Shown here piece after piece: positions 12,601 through 24,600 of a stretch of DNA of 28,980 nucleotides. The DNA comes from Saccoglossus kowalevskii. Its lineage: Eukaryota > Hemichordata > Enteropneusta > Harrimaniidae. A program made the translations under genes and the position numbers. Every line of letters begins with the position of its first letter. Positions within the stretch are counted from its first letter, which is position 1. The stretch is taken from positions 65,414 to 94,393 of the forward strand of contig NW_003120920.1 in the NCBI RefSeq assembly GCF_000003605.2, read 5' to 3'. Under the pieces are notes generated by a model, which was not told the origin of the DNA, made no database searches, and saw only the letters and a list, made by a program, of their open reading frames with translations.

Positions 12601-15600
12601 AACTTCAAATTAGATGATATTCCTTTCATGACCTTATATATATATGATAAAATACAAATTGAAAATTCCTTGCATACTGAATGACAGTTATCGCTACTAC
12701 AAATTGTTTTCCTTGCATTCGTCTAGTTCATAGGAGTATTTTTCAAATATTTTGACGTCAAGCGACAGTTTCTAACACTGAATGTCTCCTGTGCCAAATA
12801 CAAGTAAAAGTGGTGTTCATACATGCAGTGCATTTTGCCCAGAAACCATATTTCATGTTTGTAGCAGGGTTTTGTGATGTGCTATCTTGGTGTCAACTGG
12901 GTTTGACCGAACACATGTATAACTAGTAGTATAAAAGAACCTGACAGAAGACTTTGAAATGCACCAATCAATGTCCAAAATTAATAAACTAACTTGATGT
13001 ACTGATAGTATAATTTTTTTTGTTTTGATTTTAGGCCACACCGACTTAATTGTATGGATGACATCCATGCGCGCATTAGTTTTCGCCTTTTCTCAAAAAA
13101 AAAAAAAAAAATCTCCAACGACGAGTCTCTACAGATCGGTTTTCTGTCCGGAACTTGCCGACTCATATTGTCGCAAAGCGCCGGCTTGTCGTAAAACTCT
13201 TTTTGGTCTATCTAAAAACGTGCCAATTTTGTCGTAAATGATCTTCTGCACATGCGTATTGCGTTGCCAGGAATACGTGAGCATAACAGTTCAGAGGAAA
13301 AACTGAGGGATTGTTGTAGACTGGTACGCAATTGACGTCGGCCAGGGAGATATGACGTTTACACAGCTATACGAGAGATTGGTTAAAGCTAACCCCTACT
13401 GTGTAGAGAGGAGCAAGNNNNNNNNNNNNNNNNNNNNNNNNNNNNNNNNNNNNNNNNNNNNNNNNNNNNNNNNNNNNNNNNNNNNNNNNNNNNNNNNNNN
13501 NNNNNNNNNNNNNNNNNNNNNNNNNNNNNNNNNNNNNNNNNNNNNNNNNNNNNNNNNNNNNNNNNNNNNNNNNNNNNNNNNNNNNNNNNNNNNNNNNNNN
13601 NNNNNNNNNNNNNNNNNNNNNNNNNNNNNNNNAAAACTGGAGGTGTGTTATTGTTGTCGTGTTCGACTTCATAGTACGCGATCTACGCGTTGTTCAGTGA
13701 CTGTTTCAATTTTCTATTGTGTGTCAGTATTGTAGCTATTTCGAGTTTGACTGATTTTGTTTGACTTCCGTCATAGTTTTGTATAAAAATAGCCCAGTAT
13801 ATTTCTATTTATTCTTAATTTCAGGAAATGAAAAAGACGAGATCGCTCAGAGAAATTGTCATTATCTTCGTCAAAATGTTCTCCTAAAATAGCTTCCCAC
13901 TCGTAATTATCGTCCTCAGATTTGTCAAATTTTTCCGTAAATGCCATTTTCGAAGTTCACTGACAACTTCTGTCGTCTATGCCACTTCCTGTCTTTATGT
14001 CTCGCGATGCATCGCTATAGTTGATTGTAATATGAATAGATCTCGCGTTATTTTGTGAGATCTAATGAAAATCTTGTTGCTCAGCAACGTTTACTCGGTA
14101 CGATAAGAACTGATAACCTAAACAAACGTGGCACGCATTACTTCAAAAGAAAACGCCGCGTTGCGAGAGGATCGGCTCATGGTCGCGTTTCTTTGACGGC
14201 AGTGGAACACCGTACAATTTTCCCGGGAAACGTATCCGAACTGCGGTGACTTACAACTTGGTAAAGTTAAGGATCTGACTGTAAACAGTGGAGAAGACAT
14301 TTGATGAAGTTTGTGTTTTTAGGACATTTTTTATTTACAGTGGAACACTGGTGTGGCGTAATAGGCTTGTCTGAATTTAGGAAATTATTGGATACTGTAA
14401 TTCGTTTCATTGTTTGCGCAGACACTGTAAACAATGAACGTACACGTGAAAGACGTCGGATTACATGTTGATAACAGCTTTATTGAAAGTGTTGCACCAG
14501 GAAATCACACAAGGCGACTGTAGTATTTATTGTTCACAGTTGACTTTTGTATTACTATACGGAACACAGCCAGACCTGCATACAAACTTTGGGGGACACA
14601 CAGTAGGTTCGGATAACCGAACATTTCGGATAATCGACGTTCGGATAATCGACGTTCTACTGTACTTCATCATGACTACATGTACTAGAGCTTGTCTGAA
14701 ATGGTTATACCTGTGACAGTAATACAGTACGAGATGTGTATATCAACATGTGCCTCCTACAAATAAAGACTTCTTGTTGTTCTTTGATACATTGTGTTCT
14801 GTGGTCCAATTCGTAATAGCAGCTCCGTAGTCCTGTGCTTCTTAGCAGGATTTTTTTTTTTTTGGCAGGATTTTTTTTTTTTTCGCCCTCTCGCATTAGT
14901 TTTGGGGTCTCCAGAGGATGTCATCCATAAAATTAAATCAGTGTGGCCTTACTTGCATTTAATTAATAATCTTTGTTTAGTTGATTTTGGAATTGGTGAT
15001 ACACATACGACTGGTGCCATAAGTGCTCACTTGAGAGAAGTCTGCTGCAACCAAGCCCCCCCCCCTCCCTCCAAATTCTACCAGTTAGCAATTGTATCAC
15101 ACTCACCGAGAGTAAAGAAGTGGTTAAGTAGAGAAAGGGAGGTTGACCCCTTTTTGGTTTCAAATCCAAGAAGGTTGTTTGGTGCAACAATTACTTCATT
15201 AATGTTGATCACTAAATGACAGAACACATGTATCGGGAAAGTTAACTCCACATTACCTTCAACATAAGATCAATGTCAATATTGTTTTCCTTCACTGCCT
15301 GTATCAGAGCAAACACACATCGTTTTTCACAGACTGGACTATGATAAGCAATTGTAGAAAGTGTTTTCAACAGACTAGCGACACGGTTGCTTCTCTCGTC
15401 ATCCTGTTCTTCAACACTCACGCAGGACTGGAATAACATAAACGTGAAAATCATTTCAAACCTTGAATTTGTCTTTTTTAATTAAACGAATTTGCCTTTG
15501 TGGTACATGTACACATCAATAACTCATGAATAACAAATAATTAAATTAATTCCATTCATCATATAGTTCGAGTTGAAATGAATTATATGTGTCACATTTT

Positions 15601-18600
15601 AACAACATCAATCATGCATGATTGAAATTCAGTTCCAGAATATTAGAAGTGGAAGACTCTGATGTCTATTACAACTACTGTGGACGCGTGAATGAAAGGA
15701 ACACCTAATTATGGAAATCCTCAGCAAACTAGCGAATGAATCGCCTGTGCTGATGTCTGGAAGTGGTTATCAATTTGAAAAACTTTGGGCCACCTCATTC
15801 TCAAAAGGAGGCAATGCTATTTACTGAGAGGGTGGACTCTCAAGTCGTTGCTTTATGCAAAATTTTCATATTTTGCTATTTTAAATGTAATAAATTTGAA
15901 AGTACAATTACAACAACGATAAAAATAATTATGGAAAATTCATATACCAATCATGTCCCTATCTTAGCCTCCTATTGACAATGGGATGGCCGAATCTCCA
16001 GACGCAGTTTGAATCAGCACAGGCAATTCGTTAGCAAGTTTGCTGATGATGTTGGTAATTAGTTGTTGCTTTCATTCACGCATCCACAGTGAAATGATCA
16101 CTGCTGTAATTCAATGGCAGAATCATAGGAAATCTTTCCTGCACATTGCACGCAATTCAGACCATCAAATATTTCACATAGTCCCAAGAATCTAATAATT
16201 TTATGAATTATCTGAGAGTGCAACTTAAACCTAGAACACCAAGATCAGATATATTTATATACAATAATGTGAAGACAATCAACGAATAAAATACTTACGG
16301 GCACTACAGCAGCTTCTTGTACACACCCTAAAACTTTTGTAAATGCCATGTCTTGCAAATCAGTACATAAGGGCTGTAAGGCATCGCCATCAATGTCAGG
16401 CTTGTTCATCACAAAGAGTCTAGCCACAGGAAAAAAATTATTAAAGTGAGGGAGTCATCATGGCCATATCGTGTCATTTGTTTACAAACAAACGTCTGCC
16501 CACGAGCCTTTGCATTTTTAGTGTGTGTTGTTATCGTCGCTTGGGACTCAATTCCTGCACGTTCAGTCAGCTGAATTTTATTTTATTTGCAAACATACGA
16601 ATTACGAATCAGCTAAAGCATGTATGAATTATTCATAAACCTAAATTTTTATAAAATCAAACAGCAGCGATGTAGGCTGATTTAATTTATGTCTGATTGA
16701 TTTGCAAATCAAATCATGAAACCAGCCAGCCAATCCAGTCGTTTCATTTGAATTACAAGAAAAATGATTTAAATTTATCAAAATAAACATGTTTTTGCTA
16801 ACTTCAGTTTATAACTAAACACAAATAAATCAGATTTACCCAGTAACAGCTTCAGCTACCTGCATTCTGACACCATGGCATCTATCATTCAGGAGATCAG
16901 GAAACTGTTCAGCCAATGAAACATCCATATCTCTATCACCACCACCTTTTTCTCTAGCTTTCTGTTTCATGACTGCCCATTTCCCATGTGGGTCTATCTG
17001 TATAAAAGCCTGCATGCACCTGACTAAGTTTAGTCTTGCAGATGAGGAGTACTGACCATCACTTTGCAGTTTCCTGAATACAAAAACAAAGTTATGCTAA
17101 ATTTCTTTATGAAAACTGTGAACTTTAATATAAATAACATAATAATACAAATACAAAAATGCATGGGTGGATGTTCAGATCAGGGAAGAAAAATTTAAAA
17201 CACATGATTCATTTAAAAAAATATTGTAAATAATTAATTTTGCTAAATTGCTTTTTAGTTTTTATAATTTAATGTTTTTACTGTTTTTTCCCCACATCTA
17301 TATTTGATTTCATTCAAAATCTTATGAACACAAATGCAATAAAAATTATGATTATACATCTGTCATCATATCGTCATAGTTACAGCATGCCATAATTTCA
17401 CAGTATTGCACAGGTTATCTGTATCCTCTCATATTAGAAAATTTGAATTACAAATTGGAACGTTTTTGTAAAAAAACAAAGTTTAAAGCACAAAAGTTCC
17501 AATGATATGAGAGTTTTGATCAGTTCTTGACATTCTGCATCAAGTGATTGGATCAGAATGTGTATAATTGTCGCATACGACTTGTTTACCACTTCCGTGT
17601 GACTGAGAATGTTCTAGAACCGTACTGTGTCTGGGTGGAATTTTAGAAGTTGGTTGAATAGGTAATAGGACACTGTAGAAGGCAATAGAAGGTAATGGAA
17701 CATTCTAGAAATTTGTAGTAAGTTCCAGACTCATTATGTATGCTGATGTAATGGTCTATTTATAGACAGTGTGGGTATATATAGGGGAGTTGTTCAGCAC
17801 TGAGATCAGATCGGAGATCTCGTTGAATTGTTTTGGAGTTTAAGTATCTAGTTATTGGAGTAGTGGAGTTTTACCGCGTTATTGTACTTGATGTTTGCAG
17901 AGTATAATAATACCAGTACCAGTTGAAACCTCATCTGTTGGCTCCGTGTTCGTATTTTATCATCGCCGCCAGGGAAGTCTTTTTGTTACTGTTGCCATTT
18001 TGGTATTTGAACCATCACACCTGTACTATACCAATTACGGTAATATTACGTTGCGTGTGACAATAATAAAGTTTATTATAAGTACACCGCAAAGTATGCA
18101 CTCAGAAAGTACAAGTACAGGTACATCAGCCCCTGATGCATGCTGGTCAATATTCTCGCTGCACTGTTTTCGCGCATAGCAATATCCTCACAATAACCTC
18201 ATACTATTCTAATTAGAAACTCAAAAGCGAGAGGGTTGTCACCTGCGCACACGCGAGAATTGAGTCCCAAGCGATGATAACAACACACGCTAAAAACCCA
18301 AAGGCTCAGACGTTTGTTAGTAAACAATGATATGGCCACCTGACGCATGTGTAGGTGACGACTCGCTCGCTTTAAGTATTCTCTACACATGTACTCATAT
18401 GATAGGCATGTACTTAATGAAAACAGCGTTAAATCACTCACCAGAAGACAGATAGCAGGTGTAAGGCAATTTCTCTGGCATCTTCCATTGTATCTGACAC
18501 CTGTACTGTGCATGGATTAAGACATGGAATAATCCTGGCAAGTAATAACAGGACTGCAGAACATATCTCTTGATCTTTTCTGTGTGTTGATGCAACCCTT

Positions 18601-21600
18601 CTGTAATAATGCATCATTTCAATTAGATATAAGTGATACATTTAGATCCTTTTAATATACAGTTGTCAGTTTAGGACTAACTTATTGATCTGTGTAAGTA
18701 AGGAATGATTGACACTTACTTGAGTGCATCTAGTAGGATTTCTAAATGTGAATCTAGAACATGTGGACATTCTGCCAGGAACCCATCACCTATGGTGAAG
18801 AACTAAAAAACAGAAATATTGAATTCTAAAAATATTAAGCAGTCAACAGTAGTTTTTTAAATAGTTTTTTATTGGTGTTTCATTTTATTTTATTTTATTT
18901 TATTATATTATATATTTCCGTTACGAACTTCAATTTAGTCTGTTTTTGGTTGTCTTTTAAACTATTAGCCATTGTAATTTGATTAATTTTTATCTGTAAT
19001 TTTGTTGTTGTTGTAACCTTTAACCTCCTTCAGTAGGTTGTTATGAGTTAATAAATTGTCACAAACTGTACAGTAAATAAATAATATTGAAGATTGAAAA
19101 TGTTCATAATTGTACAACATAACACACACCTTCATGAAAATTTACTTATAACAGTTACGGCAATGACTGAACAGAAATCTACAACATATTTACACTTTAG
19201 TGCAAGTTACAAAGAGTACATGATTTTCTGTGAGATGTTGCGTATTGTGTGAAATGCGCAACCATAACATCTGCACAAAAATTAAATGATTTGATTTTAA
19301 ATTTAAATTTCTTTTTTATAGCTCAATGTCAAAATGCCAAATCATTGGAATTGACCATCATCAAATGTGTATGTCATATTAAAAAGTGTAGAAATACCCA
19401 AATGAACTTTCGTGTTTGTTGAAGCCCACGCGATGTTTTGACCTCACTACAACACTATGACCTTTGTTTGTCCTACTCTTAATTTTAGTTTCACGCATAA
19501 CGCAGGATTTACCAGTGAATAGAAAATGGGTCTATTACGGTAGAAAGTTAACTACTAAATCTTAAATGCATTCAATAACAAACTTACCATCTGCAAATCA
19601 AATGGCTTAGAAACATCAAACGTCTGTAAATATAAATTAAAACAAAACTTACTTTGATGATAAATAATTGCATTTCTTGCGCAGGCCAACCGACAGAACA
19701 AAATCATAATCATAAGTTGCACTCTGAGATTCATTCATAAAGCATTTTTGAGGTTTTAGCACTAATACTAATAATATTTAGTGACACAACACTGACTTAG
19801 AAAAGTACAAGTTTTGAATTGAATTGCAAAGTATTATAAAGGAATCACACCCACAAAAAAAGTTAACAATGATGTTGATGATAGCAAAGCCGGAGGACTA
19901 TGACTTTCCCTTCACTTCAGAACTGTCAAAGCTGTTCTATATAAATTTAGATTCTGCTAAATAGTTATTTTTCACTACTAATAGTACAATTGTCGATAAT
20001 TTTCTTTACTATAGTGATTGTTTGGACCTGTATTTTGATTGTCTGTTCCACTTTCATTTGAATAGAAACATGAATGTAGATGTACAAATATTGTATGTTT
20101 CACGTAGCCTGTAATATTTCTTGAAAAATTTCTGAATATTTACAGCAACTCATACACAGGACCAAATAAAGTAAAACAAGTCATTGAAAATGACACAGTT
20201 CCCTTTAAATTTTAAGTTCTCTTTGTGCTCGTCACATTAAAGCGGAGGGGTTGTCGCGAGCGTGTCCTTGAAACTTAAGTTTCAAGTGGCGTATACAACA
20301 GATTGTTTATTTACATCAAAACACATGTTCCTTGTAGTAGTAATATGCCGAAAAATAAAAACAGCCGTTATTTGGCCATCTTTGATCTGATTATGAAACA
20401 CACTGATATGTATGATGTATGTGTCAAATATAAATGAAAACTGACAGAGCACGTCCAAGATACCGCATAAAAAAACAAACAAGATGCCTGCCAGTCGACC
20501 ATCTTTGATCCAATTGTGAAATAAATCGTCATGGACATGTATCCTAACATGTATAATCTATGTACCAAGTTTGAATGAAAACTGATAAAGCATGTCCAAA
20601 ATACAACATTTTCAAAAAACAAGATGGCTGCCAGTCGGCCATTTTGAATCGAATTGCTAAACCACTGCATGTGCATATGTCCCACATAAGGTACTAGGCA
20701 CATGCAAAGAATGAACAGAATAGGTCCACATGATTCTAAAATATGAAACTGGACAGACTGACGCACAGACGGACGGACACACGGATGGACGGACAGACTC
20801 AGGAACTCACGGATGGTCGGGGACATGTATCCTAACATGTATGATCTATGTACCAAATTTGAATGAAAACTGACAAAGCATGTCCAAAATACAACATTTT
20901 CAAAAAATAAGATGGCTGCCAGTCTGCCATTTTGAATCGAATCGCTAAACCACTACATGTGCATATGTCCCACATAAAGTACTAGGCACATGCAAAGAAT
21001 CAACGGAATCGGTCCAAGGGATTCTGAGATATGACTCTGGACGGACACACGGACGCACAGACGGAGACCGAATTATAAGTCCCCGTTTTCGGACTTCGTC
21101 CGAACGGGGACTAAAAATTACCTAACCTACCTCCTCATCTAGCAAGTCTAGTAACTGTTCTTTCACTAAGACTGGATCAACTCCATGTACAGTATTTTCA
21201 TCAGTAGCACCACTAACACACCACGTGCATAGTAACCGAATACAGTCCAAACACAGTCTCTGTGGCTCTGTTAATATGTCAGTCAGCAATATACTCTGCT
21301 TGGCTGTAAGCAAAGTGTTATCATCTATTATTTTTAATACATTCATTCTGATTGGTTAGATCTGGTCACATGACATATTTACTCAGAGACACAATTATTA
21401 TCTCCATACAGTGTACATGTAATGTATTGTTTGACAAAAAGAAAATGGTGGCAATGTTCGACTGAAATTTGTTTTTGTTTAATCAAATTGATTGAATTTT
21501 TGATTTGTTTATTCAGTATAATCATTTTATTTCATTACTTCCAGTTAAACGAACTTGAGATAATAGTGGCGTTCACGTTAGAGATCTTGGCACATGCCGA

Positions 21601-24600
21601 GACTCGGACTGAGGAAGTACAGCTATGGACAGGACACACGGATGACTGACGGACAGACTTAGGAACTCACGGACAGCCAGGGACATGTATCCTAACATGT
21701 ATGATCTACCGTATTACCCCGGGCACGCGCCCAGGGGCCTGAACATACAAAATCGGGAAAAATTGGGGGTGGGCGCTTACCCGAGGACCACCCCAAAAAA
21801 GATTTTAAAAAGTTGTTTTTGTGATCGTATGATAAGGTCAAATAAAGGAATGCTTTCGTACACTTTGTACATGAACTTATTTCTTGATTTATGCGAGGTT
21901 TCAATTAACGTGAGCACTCGGTCAAGAATTGTGGGAACACTAAGACACAGGGTCGAATTTCAAGAATAAAACTTGTTTTATGTCAGCGAATGAAGTGGTA
22001 TTACTCACTGAAATTGGCTACAAAGTATGGTAAGTATTGTAATCAATGCACGGTTACTTTTTTAGTACCGGTAACTGTGATCAGTGCAAGTCGAAATGAC
22101 CGGGAAAAACTACTGCTTGTAATCCAAGATGGCGATGACCTCATTAGCATAATTTTGTTCACGCACGTCGTGATACATCGCATCGTAATTACTGAAGAAG
22201 AGCAGAGAGGGTTATGAAACAAATAAACCTTTTATTACTGATGTGAAATGTTTACAAACTATTGTGAATACATAAACATATCCAAATGGCGATACATAAA
22301 AAAACAGACTGAAAATAAACTCTGGTCGACCTCATTAATATGATTTATTCACGCACCCACACACGTGACAAAATTACAAAAATAACGATGATGCAACAAG
22401 TTCCCATCGTCGGCATGCCTCATTATGGTTATCGTAATGGACTTGAGGTCGGCAAAATGTTTTTTCTTCAACGACAGAAAAATAATCCACATGCTGTGAT
22501 GAAGGATGGAAAGAAAGTAGCAAGTTTACGACGTGATGTCTCAAAAGTGCTAGCTCCCGTTATGGATTCACTGTCAGCGAAATGCTACGTTTTGAAACCA
22601 AAGCTAAGTGCTTCAAACCCCCGGTTCAAACCACTCACCAAGGAATGGATCGTTGCAATATTGCAATATTGGATTCATCGTGAATGAAGAGAAAGCAGAA
22701 CGTGTGCGCCACATGCTGCGTGGTTCATCTTACGTCGTTAAGTTCCAATGAGTTTTTACGTATGAATAACAACCTTTATTGATATCGTATCCCTTCTGGG
22801 ATCTAGATTAGACTACAATAAGGATATAAGGAACAATAAAATACATAAGTAATAATAATAATAAAAAAGAAATAAATAGTAATACTGCGAAAATATTATT
22901 ATATAAATATTTTTTGGTGTTATTTTGAGGCAGCTGGTAAATTGCTTTTACGTAAAAACACAAACAAACAAAACGGCCCTTTTCAGGGCCACAACACACT
23001 CCAAAAAGAGAACTACCGTAACAAACACACTATTTAAATAAATCGAACGCGTTCGTTTTTGACTAATAAAACTTTATTGTTGACCCCGTTCTTGGCTAAA
23101 AATCACCCTGGGCGTTTAACCGAGGATGTCCCCAACATGTAACTTTTGTGAAAACAGGGGATGGGCGCTTGCCCAGGGAGGGGCGCGTACCCGATGTAAT
23201 ACGGTATGTACTAAATTTGAATAAAAACTGACAAAGCATGTCCAAAATACGACATTTTCAAAAAACAAGATGGCTGCCAGTCGACCATCTTTGATCCAAT
23301 TGTGAAATAAATCGTCATGGACATGTATCCTAACATGTATAATCTATGTACCAAGATTGAATGAAAACTGACAAAGCATGTCCAAAATACAACATTTTCA
23401 AAAAAACAAGATGGCTGTCAGTCGGCCATTTTGAATCGAATCGCTAAACCACTGCATGTGCATATGTCTAACATAAAGTACTAGGCACATGCAAAGAATG
23501 AACGGAATCGGTGCAAGGGATTCTGAAATATGACTCCGGACGGACACACGGACGGACAGAGACCGAATTATAAGTCCCCGTTTTCGGACTTCATCTGAAC
23601 GGGGACTAATAACATAAGAGCAAATATATATAATTTCAATACAACACAATAACAGATCTAAGAATGAGATTGTGATTTTGAAACAGGACTAATGTGAACA
23701 CAACTGCTGTATACTCTTTGCAAACACAAAGAATTACGATTTTCGGCACGTGCTTAGATCCCATAACCTGAATGTAGCATAAAAAGTTGAATAATCAGCC
23801 ACTCACCGGTATTATTTGTTGTGCCAATCAATTCCATTTTATCGCCATTCATTCCACCGAAATCATCAAATCCATTGTCTGTATCACCTGGCGTATCAAA
23901 CTCAACGTCCATGAAACCATCCACCTCATCTTCGGCCATCGTCATGAAAACCGAAGTGCGGTTACCACTTTGCGGGTTACTACCCTGGGAAGAACACAAT
24001 AAGCAAGAAACACCTTGGTATTTGTATAGGATGTTATTTTTCAAAGGTTATTTGTTTGTACCATCTTCCCAATGCACACTGATTTGTTGTAGTGTAAATA
24101 TCAATCTGCATAATTAATCAGAAAGTTTGGGACATAGTCAGGTGTTCCCGGTCCATTGACTCCACAAATAATGTTTGTTATCAATGTATGAATGCAGAAT
24201 GTCAGTCATTGTGTTTTAAAAATTGAAGCAACCACGTAACATCGTTTTGATTCCAAATAACGGTTACATATCCAAGAAACATATGCAGAACATAATAATC
24301 CACCAAGTTTTCCATTTCATGGTTGGTTTCTCTTCCAACAATTAAACACATTATGCTTCGTGCCATTGCTTGTAACCCATGCTTATAGAAAACTTTGCAG
24401 CAAAACTTTTATCATACCTTACAACTTGCTATTTTGAGCAAAAAATCTACGAGCCCTGCAGGTGTGATGTTTCTACAAGTGCATGCCATCCAAGACACGG
24501 CATCAGTCATGTTGTCATCAGCATCTTGAGCATCCCATGTATATATCTCCTTTAAGCCTCTGACTACATTGCTACACAACAAAGACTGCCCTCTCTGAGC

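Larger units (their letters stand above)
13031..14951. mobile_element. TTA-flanked TIR DNA transposon (about 1.9 kb) with an assembly gap
   Basis: GGCCACACCGACTTAATTGT at 13034 continues to GGATGACATCC at 13066. Its inverted match, GGATGTCATCC through GTGTGGCC, lies at 14916-14948. About 29 of 33 bases pair. TTA precedes the left end (13031-13033) and follows the right end (14949-14951). A 3-bp TTA duplication is characteristic of PIF/Harbinger elements. Inside are short ORFs I do not recognise (for example 14055-14249 on the plus strand), a small acidic ORF at 13771-13947, poly-T tracts at 14849-14883, and 215 unknown bases. No transposase is recognisable. Confidence 0.72.
21707..23206 (+). 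mobile_element. TA-flanked TIR element (1496 bp) with HIRAN-like ORF and histone-type 3' signal
   Basis: TA at 21707-21708 and 23205-23206 encloses 21709-23204. The left tip is CCGTATTACCCCGGGCACGC; the right tip reversed is CCGTATTACATCGGGTACGC. The motif GGGCGCTTACCCGAGG recurs near both ends in variant form. Removing the insert and one TA restores GATCTATGTACTAAATTTG, agreeing with GATCTATGTACCAAATTTG in the intact repeat at 20843. So the boundaries are supported by a paralogous empty site. Inside are a 30-nt direct repeat (22137 and 22329, GACCTCATTA to TTCACGCAC), a broken HIRAN-like ORF, and a histone stem-loop. There is no transposase, so it needs one supplied in trans. Confidence 0.82.

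Noticed and set aside
13352-13735. ORFs on both strands across the N run
   Set aside because: Most residues are unknown; the frame is open only because N is not read as stop.
14055-14249. Plus-strand ORF of 64 codons, basic
   Set aside because: It overlaps a minus-strand ORF of similar length. No motif is recognisable; it is likely noncoding transposon interior.
15040-15220. Possible SINE with a B-box-like GGTTTCAAATCC near 15157
   Set aside because: No matching A box at the right distance, no tail, no second copy in the window.
20368-20856. Minus-strand ORF of 162 codons
   Set aside because: It spans two units of the modular repeat and has the amino-acid pattern of translated repeats ([14 protein letters not shown], from the GGACGGAC stretch). 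A shorter version recurs at 23398-23649. Not a gene.
21990-22217. Plus-strand ORF of 75 codons in the 1496-bp element
   Set aside because: No recognisable domain; it may be an upstream part of the cargo gene, but this cannot be supported.
22808-22999. Minus-strand ORF of 63 codons starting in the histone stem-loop
   Set aside because: Low-complexity Leu/Ile/Tyr from AT-rich (TAA)n sequence; not gene-like.
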